DNA of 64,000 nucleotides from contig NZ_CP091430.1 of NCBI RefSeq assembly GCF_024734895.1, positions 3,490,501 through 3,554,500 on the forward strand. The letters run 5' to 3'. This DNA comes from Paenibacillus spongiae. Lineage in GTDB: Bacteria; Bacillota; Bacilli; Paenibacillales; Paenibacillaceae. The notes under the pieces are model-generated. The model was not told where the DNA came from, searched no databases, and was given only the letters and a program-made list of their open reading frames with translations. Positions 15,504 to 23,532 of this stretch are shown here, one piece after another. How positions within the stretch are numbered: the stretch's first letter is position 1; the number at the start of each line of letters is the position of its first letter. A program made the translations under genes and the position numbers.

Positions 15504-16274
15504 ATGAGCAGCTTGGATTTATTTAAACTGGACGGCAGGGTTGCGCTTGTCACGGGAGGAACAGGCGGCTTGGGCCTTGTCATGGCGCAGGCATTGGCAG
15601 AAGCCGGGGCGACCGTTGTTATGACGAGCAGAACGAAAGAGAAAGCGGTGGAGGCAGCGGAGAAATTGGCGCTGGCGACCGGGAGAACGGCTCTCGGGCT
15701 TGCCGCCGATGTGACGAACGCGGAGCAAGTCGAGTCGATGGTCCGATCCACGGTGGATGCGTTCGGACGGATCGATATTCTGATCAATAACGCCGGGATC
15801 AACATTCGCAAGCCGATCGAAGAGTACGACGAAGCGAGCTGGGATCTAGTGCAGGGCACGAACTTGAAGGCGCCGTTTCTCTGCTCCCGGGCGGTTGCCA
15901 GATTAATGAAAGAGCAGAAATACGGCAGAATCATTAATATTTCATCCATGCTTGGAGCCGTCGGATTGCCGGAACGGAGCGCTTATTGCTCCAGCAAAGG
16001 CGGAGTTATTCAACTGACGCGGGTGCTTGCGCTCGAATTTGCGCCTCATAATGTAACAGTCAACGCGCTGTGCCCCGGTCCAATCGCGACGGAACTCAAT
16101 ACCGTCGTCATGAACAACCCGGAGGCCAACAAGCTGTTTATCGACAACATTGCGATGGGACGCTGGGGCCGTCCCTCAGAAATTGCGGGCGCGATCTTAT
16201 ATCTCGCTTCCGACGCCTCAAGCTTCATGACCGGATCGACGCTTACCGTAGACGGAGGTTGGACGGCGAAGTAG
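15504..16274 (+). CDS. SDR family oxidoreductase (gluconate 5-dehydrogenase-like)
   Basis: A classical short-chain dehydrogenase of 256 residues. The NAD(P)-binding glycine motif TGGTGGLG is at 17-24, NNAG at about 95-98, the catalytic pair Y161-x3-K165 in 'SAYCSSKGG', and the C-terminal 'TGSTLTVDGGW'. The start resembles gluconate 5-dehydrogenases ('LFKLDGRVALVTGG'). The ribosome site is GGGGTGAAG. Second intact gene of the sugar-acid operon; it probably interconverts a keto sugar acid and its hydroxy form. Confidence 0.92.
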   Translation: MSSLDLFKLDGRVALVTGGTGGLGLVMAQALAEAGATVVMTSRTKEKAVEAAEKLALATGRTALGLAADVTNAEQVESMVRSTVDAFGRIDILINNAGINIRKPIEEYDEASWDLVQGTNLKAPFLCSRAVARLMKEQKYGRIINISSMLGAVGLPERSAYCSSKGGVIQLTRVLALEFAPHNVTVNALCPGPIATELNTVVMNNPEANKLFIDNIAMGRWGRPSEIAGAILYLASDASSFMTGSTLTVDGGWTAK

Positions 16275-16304
16275 ATCTTCAATAATGAAGAAGAGGTGAA
16301 CAGC

Positions 16305-17297
16305 ATGCGGGTAGGTCTATCGATGTTCGGCACCACATACGCAATGGGGCTGCATCCCAAATCCGGCCGGCTTCCAATCACGCCGGACCAGTTACTGGAT
16401 CAGGCGGCGGAAGCGGGGCTGCAGGGCGTGGAACTGCCGCCGTCCATATTGAAAGGCACCGATTTGTCCGCGATTGCAAGCAAAGCTCGCGAGCGTGAAA
16501 TGTACATCACGATCGCCTCGGACGGTTACGATCCTGACATGCTGTCGGATGTATTTGACTTGGCGGTCAAGCTTGGCGCGGCTACGGTGCGGACGGTAGT
16601 CGGAGGGGCGAAAATCGGCGGCGATAGACGGGAGATGGCCGGAAAATGGAAGCCGTTTCTTGAGGATGTGCTGGGCGGACTTGAGGCGGCGACACGGATT
16701 GCCGAAAAGAAAGGCATCGTCCTGGCGCTCGAAAATCATCAAGACGTCGCTTCCGAAGAATTGATCTGGCTATGTGAGAGGATCGCTTCACCGCATTTCG
16801 GCCTTACGCTCGATACCGGTAATCCGCTCGCTACGGCTGAAATGGTCGTCGATTTTGCCGAGCGAATCTCGCCATATATCAAGCATGTTCACTTGAAGGA
16901 TTACTGGTGTTACCTTAGCACCGAAGGCTATCGACTCGTGCGCTGCCCGGTCGGGCAGGGTGTTGTCGATTTCCCGTCACTTCTGAACTTATTCCGTCAT
17001 GCGGCGCCTAATGTCGCGATGTCTATTGAGATCGGCGCACTCGAAGCTCGGCATATCCGCGTGCTGTCCGATGATTATTGGCCGGAATATCCGCCCCGTT
17101 CAGCGCTCCAGCTGGCCAATGTCATCCGCTTCGTCCAGGATAACGCGAAGCCTCCGGAGGATTGGCGGACGCCATACGAGCGAGGCGAGCCGGCCGATGC
17201 CGTCATTGCCTATGAGAACGGCCAATTGGCTTCCAGCATCGCATATATGCACAGAATAATGCGGAATCTGAACATTTCCGAGGCGGAGGTGTCCTAG
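16305..17297 (+). CDS. Sugar phosphate isomerase/epimerase family (TIM barrel)
   Basis: A protein of about 330 residues of the xylose isomerase-like TIM-barrel family. Recognisable barrel strands include 'GIVLALENHQDVASEELIWL', 'FGLTLDTGNPL' and 'YIKHVHLKDYW', which carry metal-binding Glu, Asp and His residues; 'MSIEIGALEAR' supplies another acidic ligand. The ATG at 16305 follows GAAGAGGTGA; a GTG at 16296 lies within that site. The stop overlaps the next gene by one base (TAGTG), pointing to translational coupling. Likely isomerises or epimerises an intermediate of the imported sugar acid. Confidence 0.9.
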   Translation: MRVGLSMFGTTYAMGLHPKSGRLPITPDQLLDQAAEAGLQGVELPPSILKGTDLSAIASKAREREMYITIASDGYDPDMLSDVFDLAVKLGAATVRTVVGGAKIGGDRREMAGKWKPFLEDVLGGLEAATRIAEKKGIVLALENHQDVASEELIWLCERIASPHFGLTLDTGNPLATAEMVVDFAERISPYIKHVHLKDYWCYLSTEGYRLVRCPVGQGVVDFPSLLNLFRHAAPNVAMSIEIGALEARHIRVLSDDYWPEYPPRSALQLANVIRFVQDNAKPPEDWRTPYERGEPADAVIAYENGQLASSIAYMHRIMRNLNISEAEVS

Positions 17298-18106
17298 TGA
17301 TTATCGATTTGAAAGGCAAAGTAGCCATCATCACCGGCGCTGGAAGGGGAATCGGACTGGAAATCGCCCGAACGCTGGCAAGCGAGGGTGTCATAACCGT
17401 CCTGTTGGACGTGAGCGAAAGACTTCTGGTGGATGCCGCCAAAGCGCTTGCCGACGAAGGGGTTGCAGCTTACCCGTATGTGTGCGATGTCAGGGACAAC
17501 GCCCGCATTGAAGAAGTGATCGAAGATGTGCGGAAGCGCCACGGCCGGATCGACATTCTCGTCAATAATGCCGGCGTTGCCAACGGCGGGCCTGTAGACG
17601 AGCTGAAAGAAGAAATATGGGATTTGAACATGGACATCAATCTCAAGGGCACCTTTTTAATGAGCAAGGCGATCGCCCCGATCATGAAGGAGCAGCGGTC
17701 GGGAAGGATCATAAACGCTGCTTCGTTCGCAGCCATCGTGCCGAGTTTTGGAAGCGCAGCCTATGCCTCTTCCAAAGCGGCCGTCCATCAGTTTACGCGA
17801 GTGCTTGCCGGTGAACTGGGTCCGTGGAACATTACGGTCAATTGTTATTCGCCCGGCATGATCCCGACCGACATGAACCATTTTGCCGAATTGCCTGAAG
17901 ACCGCCAGCAGCGGCTGCTCGACACCTTGACCCTCCGTCATTGGGGGAAGAAGGAAGATGTCGCACACCTGATTTGCTTCCTGTCTTCCGATTACGCGGG
18001 CTACATAACAGGCACAATGATCGATGTAAGCGGAGGCAAGCTGGCGACACAAATCCCCAGAGTAGCCTATGAGATGGCCTCTCAGCAAGGCAGCTATACG
18101 TTTTAG
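17297..18106 (+). CDS. SDR family oxidoreductase
   Basis: A 269-residue classical SDR with TGAGRGIG at 13-20, 'ILVNNAGVANGG', catalytic Y156-x3-K160 in 'AAYASSKAA', and the tail 'TGTMIDVSGGK'. It starts with GTG overlapping the previous stop by one base, six bases behind GGAGGTG. The second of three SDRs in this operon, suggesting sequential oxidation and reduction at different carbons of a sugar acid. Confidence 0.92.
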   Translation: MIIDLKGKVAIITGAGRGIGLEIARTLASEGVITVLLDVSERLLVDAAKALADEGVAAYPYVCDVRDNARIEEVIEDVRKRHGRIDILVNNAGVANGGPVDELKEEIWDLNMDINLKGTFLMSKAIAPIMKEQRSGRIINAASFAAIVPSFGSAAYASSKAAVHQFTRVLAGELGPWNITVNCYSPGMIPTDMNHFAELPEDRQQRLLDTLTLRHWGKKEDVAHLICFLSSDYAGYITGTMIDVSGGKLATQIPRVAYEMASQQGSYTF

Positions 18107-18169
18107 CCAGCAATATCGGTGATCGGCGGGACCGATGGGATTGCTCACGAGAACCTAATGGGAGGTTAT

Positions 18170-19543
18170 ATGGAGATGACCCGACAATTTACTCAGCGTT
18201 CATTGGCAATGGTGCTCATGCTCTGCTTGATTTTCGTGGCTGCATGCAGCGGTAACAACGGAGGCAATAACGGCGGGGGCAATTCCGGCGGCAATAAGGA
18301 CGCGGGTGCGGAAGGGAAGACGGAAGGAGAGGGCGGCGAGCAAGCGGAGGCGAAGCCCGTTACGCTGAGAATCATGTGGGGCGGGTCGCAGGAACGGCAT
18401 GACAATACGCTCAAGGTGCTGGAGCTCTATTCACAGAAATTTCCGCATGTGAAGTTTCAGCCGGAATACGCTGCGGTCCAAGGTTATTTTGAAAAATTGG
18501 TAACACTTTCGGCGGCGAAAAACTTGCCGGATATCGTCCACATGGATATGGCGATCATGGAGCAGTACGTCAAACGCGGGCAGCTGCTGGACGTCTCCGA
18601 TGTCGATCTGTCCGGCCTCGTGGACAGCAAGCTGCTGGACGCAATTAAATTCGATGGCAAACTGTACGGCATTCCGACCAGCCTGAACGGCGGCGGCTAT
18701 ATTTACAACAAAGCAGACATCGAGAAATACGGCCTCACGCCACCAAGCAAAAACTGGACGTGGGACGACTATTTCAAGTTTGCCGAAGATGCGCGCCAGA
18801 AGCTGCCGAAGGACCGATACGGCATTCAGGACCAATCACGGGCCTGGTTCCACTTTCAAACCTACCAGATGGCAAACGGCAAAGGCCCTGTCTTCCCAGG
18901 CGACGGCACGGTGCACATCGACAAGGATCTGTGGATGAAACTGCAGCAGATCTACATGAAATACCGCAGTGAAGACATCGTTCCCCCGGCCGATAAGACG
19001 GTCAGCTTTAAGGAAGGCGATCCGCAGATGGATCCGATCGCTTCCGGCGCCGTTCTGGTTACCGGGGCAACCGTCGCATCGGCGGGCGTCGTCGAAAACT
19101 TGATGCCGGGAAAAATCGGGGTTGTAAACGATCCGACAGCGGCCGAAGGCGGCGGCTGGTCGCAGCCGACGCTGTTCTGGAGCGTAGCGGAAAACTCCGA
19201 CAACAAAGAGGAAGCGCTGAAATTCGCCAAGTGGTTCCTGGAAGATCCGGAAGCAGGCAAAATCATGAAAACGGCGCGCGGCATTCCGCTGAACGAAGAA
19301 GCGTGGAAAGCGATTGAGCCGGAGCTTCTGCCTGGCCAAAAGCTGGGCAAAGACATGCTCGAAATGGGGCGGGAGATGGGTCAGAAGTTTTATCCGCTCC
19401 CTGCCGGCGCGCAGGACTTCGAGAAAATATATAATTCGGAAATGGAAGCGGTTATGTTCAAGAAGCAAACGATCGAGAAGGCGTTCGACAAAATCATGGC
19501 CGCCGCGAAGGATGCGGAAGGCAAGATGGCAGAAGTGAAATAA
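18170..19543 (+). CDS. Sugar ABC transporter substrate-binding lipoprotein
   Basis: A 457-residue binding protein. After the basic start 'MEMTRQFTQRSLAMVLM' the lipobox FVAAC puts the lipidated Cys at 26, followed by a flexible linker rich in Gly and Asn. The mature part shows the family 1 features 'VTLRIMWGGSQERHDNTLKV', 'LPDIVHMDMAIMEQY' and 'YGIPTSLNGGGYIYNK'. ATG 18170 has GGGAGGTTAT upstream; an open frame extending earlier lacks this. It begins the transport section of the sugar-acid operon. Substrate presumably the acid or oligosaccharide processed by the neighbouring enzymes. Confidence 0.93.
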   Translation: MEMTRQFTQRSLAMVLMLCLIFVAACSGNNGGNNGGGNSGGNKDAGAEGKTEGEGGEQAEAKPVTLRIMWGGSQERHDNTLKVLELYSQKFPHVKFQPEYAAVQGYFEKLVTLSAAKNLPDIVHMDMAIMEQYVKRGQLLDVSDVDLSGLVDSKLLDAIKFDGKLYGIPTSLNGGGYIYNKADIEKYGLTPPSKNWTWDDYFKFAEDARQKLPKDRYGIQDQSRAWFHFQTYQMANGKGPVFPGDGTVHIDKDLWMKLQQIYMKYRSEDIVPPADKTVSFKEGDPQMDPIASGAVLVTGATVASAGVVENLMPGKIGVVNDPTAAEGGGWSQPTLFWSVAENSDNKEEALKFAKWFLEDPEAGKIMKTARGIPLNEEAWKAIEPELLPGQKLGKDMLEMGREMGQKFYPLPAGAQDFEKIYNSEMEAVMFKKQTIEKAFDKIMAAAKDAEGKMAEVK

Positions 19544-19646
19544 GCGCCGGCGCGCTCGCGAAGGCGCAGTCGCCATATCGGGCGGGGCTAAGGTTCGCTT
19601 ACGACCTGGCCCTTCCTGAATATATTCGAATAGCGGGTGATACGCC

Positions 19647-20609
19647 ATGATTACTGCGGACACGACAAGAAAAAAAGGGCTGGGCGCCGGTCGCTTGTTT
19701 ACCTTGTTCAAACGGAAGCGGATCTCGGACGAAAACAATTTGGCCGGCTTCCTGTACATCTCACCCTGGCTGGTCGGTTTTCTGCTGCTGACGGTATGGC
19801 CGATTGTGCAATCCTTCTATCTTTCATTCACGGACTATCCGCTGCTGCGGGACCCGGAGTGGGTCGGACTGGACAATTACAGCCGTATATTCGGCGAGGA
19901 CACGCTTTTTATAAAGTCGCTCGGGGTCACATTCGCTTACGTTCTGTTCTCCGTTCCGCTCAAACTGTTCTTCTCCCTCATGGTCGCGATCCTGCTTAAC
20001 CGGGAAATCCGGGGCATCTCGTTCTACCGGACGATGGTGTACGTTCCTTCTTTGATCGGCGGGAGCGTGGCGGTTGCAGTGCTTTGGAAGAACATGTTTG
20101 GCATCGACGGTTACGTCAACCATCTGCTCGGCTGGTTCGGCATTACCGGCATCGGCTGGATCTCCAATCCCCAGACCGCTCTCGGTACGCTCATTCTCCT
20201 GAGCACTTGGCAATTCGGCTCGACGATGATTATTTTTCTGGCGGGCCTGAAGCAAATTCCGCGCGATTTGTACGAATCTTCGGGTGTAGATGGCGCGTCA
20301 AAGATCCGCCAATTTTTCCACATTACGCTTCCGATGCTCTCGCCGGTCATGTTCTTCAATCTGGTGCTCGGCATGATCGGTTCGTTCCAGATGTTCAACT
20401 CGGCGTTCATCATTACGGGCGGCGGACCGGCAAACTCGACCTACACCTATGCGCTCATGCTGTACGACAAAGCGTTCAAGAACTTCGAAATGGGCTATGC
20501 TTCGGCATTGGCGTGGTTTCTGCTGTTCGTGATCGCGCTGCTGTCGGCCGCCAATTTCTATGCTTCGAAATATTGGGTGTTCTACGAATCGGAGGGGGGG
20601 AGGAAGTAA
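19647..20609 (+). CDS. CUT1 ABC transporter permease (MalF/UgpA type)
   Basis: A 320-residue permease. Membrane segments include 'GFLYISPWLVGFLLLTVWPI' and later helices; the EAA loop reads ESSGVDGASKIRQFFHI. 'WISNPQTALGTLILLSTWQF' is typical of the pre-EAA region. It starts at ATG 19647 behind GCGGGTGAT. One base separates its stop from the next permease. No ATPase accompanies it. Confidence 0.93.
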   Translation: MITADTTRKKGLGAGRLFTLFKRKRISDENNLAGFLYISPWLVGFLLLTVWPIVQSFYLSFTDYPLLRDPEWVGLDNYSRIFGEDTLFIKSLGVTFAYVLFSVPLKLFFSLMVAILLNREIRGISFYRTMVYVPSLIGGSVAVAVLWKNMFGIDGYVNHLLGWFGITGIGWISNPQTALGTLILLSTWQFGSTMIIFLAGLKQIPRDLYESSGVDGASKIRQFFHITLPMLSPVMFFNLVLGMIGSFQMFNSAFIITGGGPANSTYTYALMLYDKAFKNFEMGYASALAWFLLFVIALLSAANFYASKYWVFYESEGGRK

Positions 20610-20610
20610 C

Positions 20611-21450
20611 ATGACCTTCGCAAACCGACGGGGCACGCTCCGGTACCATATTGTGCTGCTGGCGTTCTCCTTCCTGATGATGTATCCGGTATTCTGGTGG
20701 ATCGGCGCTTCGCTCAAGAGCAATGCCGAGATGCCGCTTCCGACCATCTGGCCGTCCAAGCCGATGTGGGAAAACTTCTATAACGGCTGGACGTCGTTCC
20801 CGTCCTTCACATTCACAAGGTTCTTCGCCAATACGCTGTGGCTGGAGTTCTGGTGCGTGCTGGGAGCCGTTCTGACGACTCCGCTCGTGGCTTACGGCTT
20901 CGCACGCATTAATTTCAAGCTCAAAGGGTTCATGTTCGCCCTGCTTCTTATGACGATCATGCTCCCCGGACAGGTGACGATTGTGCCGCAGTACATTATG
21001 TACAACAAGCTGGAGATGGTCGATTCTTTCATTCCGCTCATCCTGCCCCATTTTTTCGGAGGGGGCGCGTTCTTCGTCTTCTTGATGGTGCAGTTCATCC
21101 GCGGCATCCCGCGCGAGCTGGACGAATCCGCGAAGATCGACGGCTGTTCGTCCTTCGGCATCTTCCTTCGAATTATTCTTCCGCTGATCAGACCGGCGCT
21201 GGTGACCGTCGTCGTGTACACCTTCCTGTGGAGCTGGGACGATTTCTTCGGCCAGCTGCTCTATTTGAGCTCGGCGGAAAACTATACGGTCAGCGTAGCG
21301 CTGCGGGTGTTCATCGATTCGGAATATAAAGTGGAATGGGGCCAGCTGCTCGCCGTATCGCTCGTTTCCGTCGTCCCGTCCATCCTGGTGTTCTTCGTCG
21401 CGCAGAAGCATTTTGTGGAAGGAATATCGACAACCGGCATTAAAGGGTAG
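20611..21450 (+). CDS. CUT1 ABC transporter permease (MalG/UgpE type)
   Basis: A 279-residue second permease with the opening helix 'AFSFLMMYPVFWWIGASLKS', 'MPLPTIWPSKPMWENFYNGW' as the extracytoplasmic loop, EAA loop ESAKIDGCSSFGIFLRI and the C-terminal 'EGISTTGIKG' tail. ATG 20611 follows GGAGGGGGGAGGAAG, which lies inside the previous gene's end, so the two permeases are coupled. Importer ATPase must be encoded elsewhere. Confidence 0.93.
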   Translation: MTFANRRGTLRYHIVLLAFSFLMMYPVFWWIGASLKSNAEMPLPTIWPSKPMWENFYNGWTSFPSFTFTRFFANTLWLEFWCVLGAVLTTPLVAYGFARINFKLKGFMFALLLMTIMLPGQVTIVPQYIMYNKLEMVDSFIPLILPHFFGGGAFFVFLMVQFIRGIPRELDESAKIDGCSSFGIFLRIILPLIRPALVTVVVYTFLWSWDDFFGQLLYLSSAENYTVSVALRVFIDSEYKVEWGQLLAVSLVSVVPSILVFFVAQKHFVEGISTTGIKG

Positions 21451-21496
21451 CGCTGGTTATAGGATAAGGGAGAGTCCGGAAGCGGAGGGGTGATCC

Positions 21497-22270
21497 ATGC
21501 GGGAAACGTATTTGAATTTCGCCGGCCGGACGGTAGTTGTGACAGGCGGTTCCAAAGGAATCGGTCGAGCCATCGTGAAGCAATTCGTCCAGTTCGGCGC
21601 AAGGGCGGTCATTGCGGATGTCAATGAAGATGGGGAAGAAGATGCCGCGCAGTGGGTGAAGGCCGGCTATGACGTTCGATTCTTCAGGTGCGACGTCTCC
21701 GTTGCGGAACAAGCTAAGCTCGCTATCGAGGAGACCGAACGCGCATTCGGCGGCGTGGACGTGCTGGTGAACAACGCGGGCATCTTTCCCCGGGCGGATC
21801 TGCTCGGCACCGACGAAGCATTCTGGAATAAGGTGCTGGGCATCAATCTGAAGGGCGCGTACCTAATGAGCCAAGCAGCCGTTTCGGGCATGATCCGGCG
21901 GGGCGGCGGCAATATCGTTAATATCGGCTCGCTTCATGCTGCCACGGGCGAAGAGGTGACGATGGCTTACGCCGTCTCCAAAGGCGGAATTGTGACGCTG
22001 ACCCGCAATTTGGCGCGCGGCTTGGCTAAACACCGGATCCGCGTCAATTGCGTGCAGCCCGGCTGGGTGTCGTCCGACGGGGAATTGGCTCGTCTGAAAT
22101 CGAACGGTATGGACGATGAAACGATCAGGAGCCACGGCAGCCGGATGCCGCTCGGGCGCATGCAGACCGGCGAGGACATTGCCCGATCCGTCGCATTCAT
22201 GGCTTCGGATTTGGCCGGTCAGATTACGGGGCAAATTCTGACCGTAGACGGCGGAGCAAGCCTTCGATGA
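21497..22270 (+). CDS. SDR family oxidoreductase
   Basis: A 257-residue classical SDR with TGGSKGIG at 16-23, 'VLVNNAGIFPRADL', catalytic Y158-x3-K162 in 'MAYAVSKGG', and the end 'TGQILTVDGGASLR'. The ribosome site GGAGGGGTGATCC is excellent. The third SDR and last gene of the operon, closed by a strong terminator. Probably an NAD-dependent sugar or sugar-acid dehydrogenase; substrate unknown. Confidence 0.92.
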   Translation: MRETYLNFAGRTVVVTGGSKGIGRAIVKQFVQFGARAVIADVNEDGEEDAAQWVKAGYDVRFFRCDVSVAEQAKLAIEETERAFGGVDVLVNNAGIFPRADLLGTDEAFWNKVLGINLKGAYLMSQAAVSGMIRRGGGNIVNIGSLHAATGEEVTMAYAVSKGGIVTLTRNLARGLAKHRIRVNCVQPGWVSSDGELARLKSNGMDDETIRSHGSRMPLGRMQTGEDIARSVAFMASDLAGQITGQILTVDGGASLR

Positions 22271-22283
22271 CAGCGGCACGGCA

Positions 22284-22330
22284 AACAAGTCTCGTTCAAT
22301 CCGTTGGCATCGGATTGAACGAGACTTGTT
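22284..22330 (+). terminator. Strong terminator of the sugar-acid operon
   Basis: A 20-bp perfect stem (22284-22303 with 22311-22330, containing AGTCTCGTTCAATCCG) with a 7-base loop, flanked by TTG TTTTG. Its length is unusual and it closes the 8-kb operon. Confidence 0.88.
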
Positions 22331-22335
22331 TTGTT

Positions 22336-22470
22336 TTGGCGGGGGGTGTTGCATTCGGTGCCGGTTTCGGCATGACGAAAGCGCATCAGCCTGATGAATT
22401 CATTCGCATCGACGATATGATGAAGCATGGACAAATTTGCATTCAAGCCATGTATGAATTGATAACCTAA
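22336..22470 (+). pseudogene. C-terminal relic of an M20 family peptidase
   Basis: Directly behind the terminator a 44-codon frame reads 'GVAFGAGFGMTKAHQPDEFI' and 'RIDDMMKHGQICIQAMYEL'. This matches the end of M20 peptidases/deacylases, where a GPG-x-AHxPNEY-x-xIDD motif carries a metal-ligand His and the last helix follows. No start, ribosome site or catalytic domain is present, so it is the tail of a deleted gene. Recognition rests on this single motif. Confidence 0.5.
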
Positions 22471-22619
22471 TGATGGCTGCTTGCGTAGAACTGGACGTTT
22501 CCCACTGAAACCAATTTCTAATCTTCACAAACTGATTATTAATAGTTTTGCACTAATAGATGTAACAATAAAAAAAATCGATTAGTCAAATGCTTGCTCC
22601 TGTTATATATTGATTGCTA

Positions 22620-22638
22620 TGAATGATTTTCATTCTCA
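22620..22638 (+). promoter_or_regulatory. Fur box upstream of efeO
   Basis: The 19-bp TGAATGATTTTCATTCTCA closely matches the ferric uptake regulator consensus (on the other strand TGAGAATGAAAATCATTCA). A possible promoter, TTGCTC with TATGAA about 18 bp downstream, overlaps it. Iron-dependent repression of the efe operon by Fur is inferred. Confidence 0.8.
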
Positions 22639-22669
22639 ATTATTGTGATATAGGCTGAAGGAGATGCAG

Positions 22670-23527
22670 ATGGTGAGAAGGTTGGGATATGCGCTAGCTA
22701 CAGGTGTATTGGGATTTACGGTCGTTTTGACAGGCTGCTCGGAAAAGAATGAGGCAGTTGATAATCAACCGGCTGAGAATAAAGGCGCGGTGGAGCAGAA
22801 CGAGTCGCTAACGGCCGCAACCGATGCTTATAAAACTTATGTCATCGAGCAGACGGATTTGTTCGTCCAATCGACCGAGCAATTCGTCGATGCCGTGAAG
22901 ACCGGCGATGTGAAGAAAGCGCAGGAGCTGTATGCGCCAACCCGCATGTTCTATGAACGGATCGAGCCGATTGCCGAATCGTTCGGCGACCTCGATCCGA
23001 ATCTCGACGCCAGAGAAGGCGATGTCGACGATAAGGAATGGCGCGGCTTCCACCGGATCGAGAAATCGCTCTGGATCGATCAACAAACGGCGGGACAAGA
23101 AGGCTACGCCGATCAGCTGCTTAGCGACAGCAAGCTTCTTCGCGCCCTGGTGGAAACGGTAGAGGTCAGTCCGGACGTGCTCATAAGTGGAGCCGTAGGT
23201 TTGTTGAATGAGGTGTCCAGCAGCAAAGTCGTCGGAGAAGAAGAACGGTATTCCCATACCGATCTCTATGATTTCGCCGCGAACGTTGAAGGCGCGGAGA
23301 AGATCTTCGAATTGCTGAAGCCGGAGCTGGAGAAGAAGGATGCTGCGCTCGCTTCTGATATTAAGGGAAAATTCGAAGAGCTGGACAAGGATTTGTCCCA
23401 GTACAAGGTTGGCGACGGCTATATGATCTATACGGATCTTAAGCAAGAGCAGACGAAGAAATTGAGCCAATTAATCGATGCCCTGGCCGAACCGCTATCT
23501 CAAATGGGTACCGTGCTGGAGGCGTAA
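22670..23527 (+). CDS. efeO: Iron uptake lipoprotein EfeO/EfeM (M75 imelysin-like domain)
   Basis: A 285-residue lipoprotein: hydrophobic segment 'LGYALATGVLGFTVVLTGC' with the lipobox Cys at 23, then an all-helical M75 domain containing the family HxxE motif in 'GFHRIEKSLW'. EfeO presents iron to the EfeU permease outside the membrane; this copy lacks the N-terminal cupredoxin domain of the E. coli protein, as in B. subtilis YwbM. ATG 22670 is six bases behind AAGGAG; an ATG at 22664 abuts that site. A Fur box lies about 30 bases upstream. First gene of efeO-efeB-efeU. Confidence 0.92.
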   Translation: MVRRLGYALATGVLGFTVVLTGCSEKNEAVDNQPAENKGAVEQNESLTAATDAYKTYVIEQTDLFVQSTEQFVDAVKTGDVKKAQELYAPTRMFYERIEPIAESFGDLDPNLDAREGDVDDKEWRGFHRIEKSLWIDQQTAGQEGYADQLLSDSKLLRALVETVEVSPDVLISGAVGLLNEVSSSKVVGEEERYSHTDLYDFAANVEGAEKIFELLKPELEKKDAALASDIKGKFEELDKDLSQYKVGDGYMIYTDLKQEQTKKLSQLIDALAEPLSQMGTVLEA

Positions 23528-23532
23528 ACGAT

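Noticed and set aside
18836..19759. 307-codon minus-strand open frame inside the binding-protein gene
   Set aside because: Antisense to a clear lipoprotein gene and without any recognisable motif.
20476..21411. 311-codon minus-strand open frame inside the permease gene
   Set aside because: Low-complexity, charged translation antisense to a clear CUT1 permease; a shadow of its codon pattern.
22267..22335. Coding start of a small gene across the terminator hairpin
   Set aside because: The frame runs through the stem of a strong terminator; only the later part resembles a protein and is treated as a relic.
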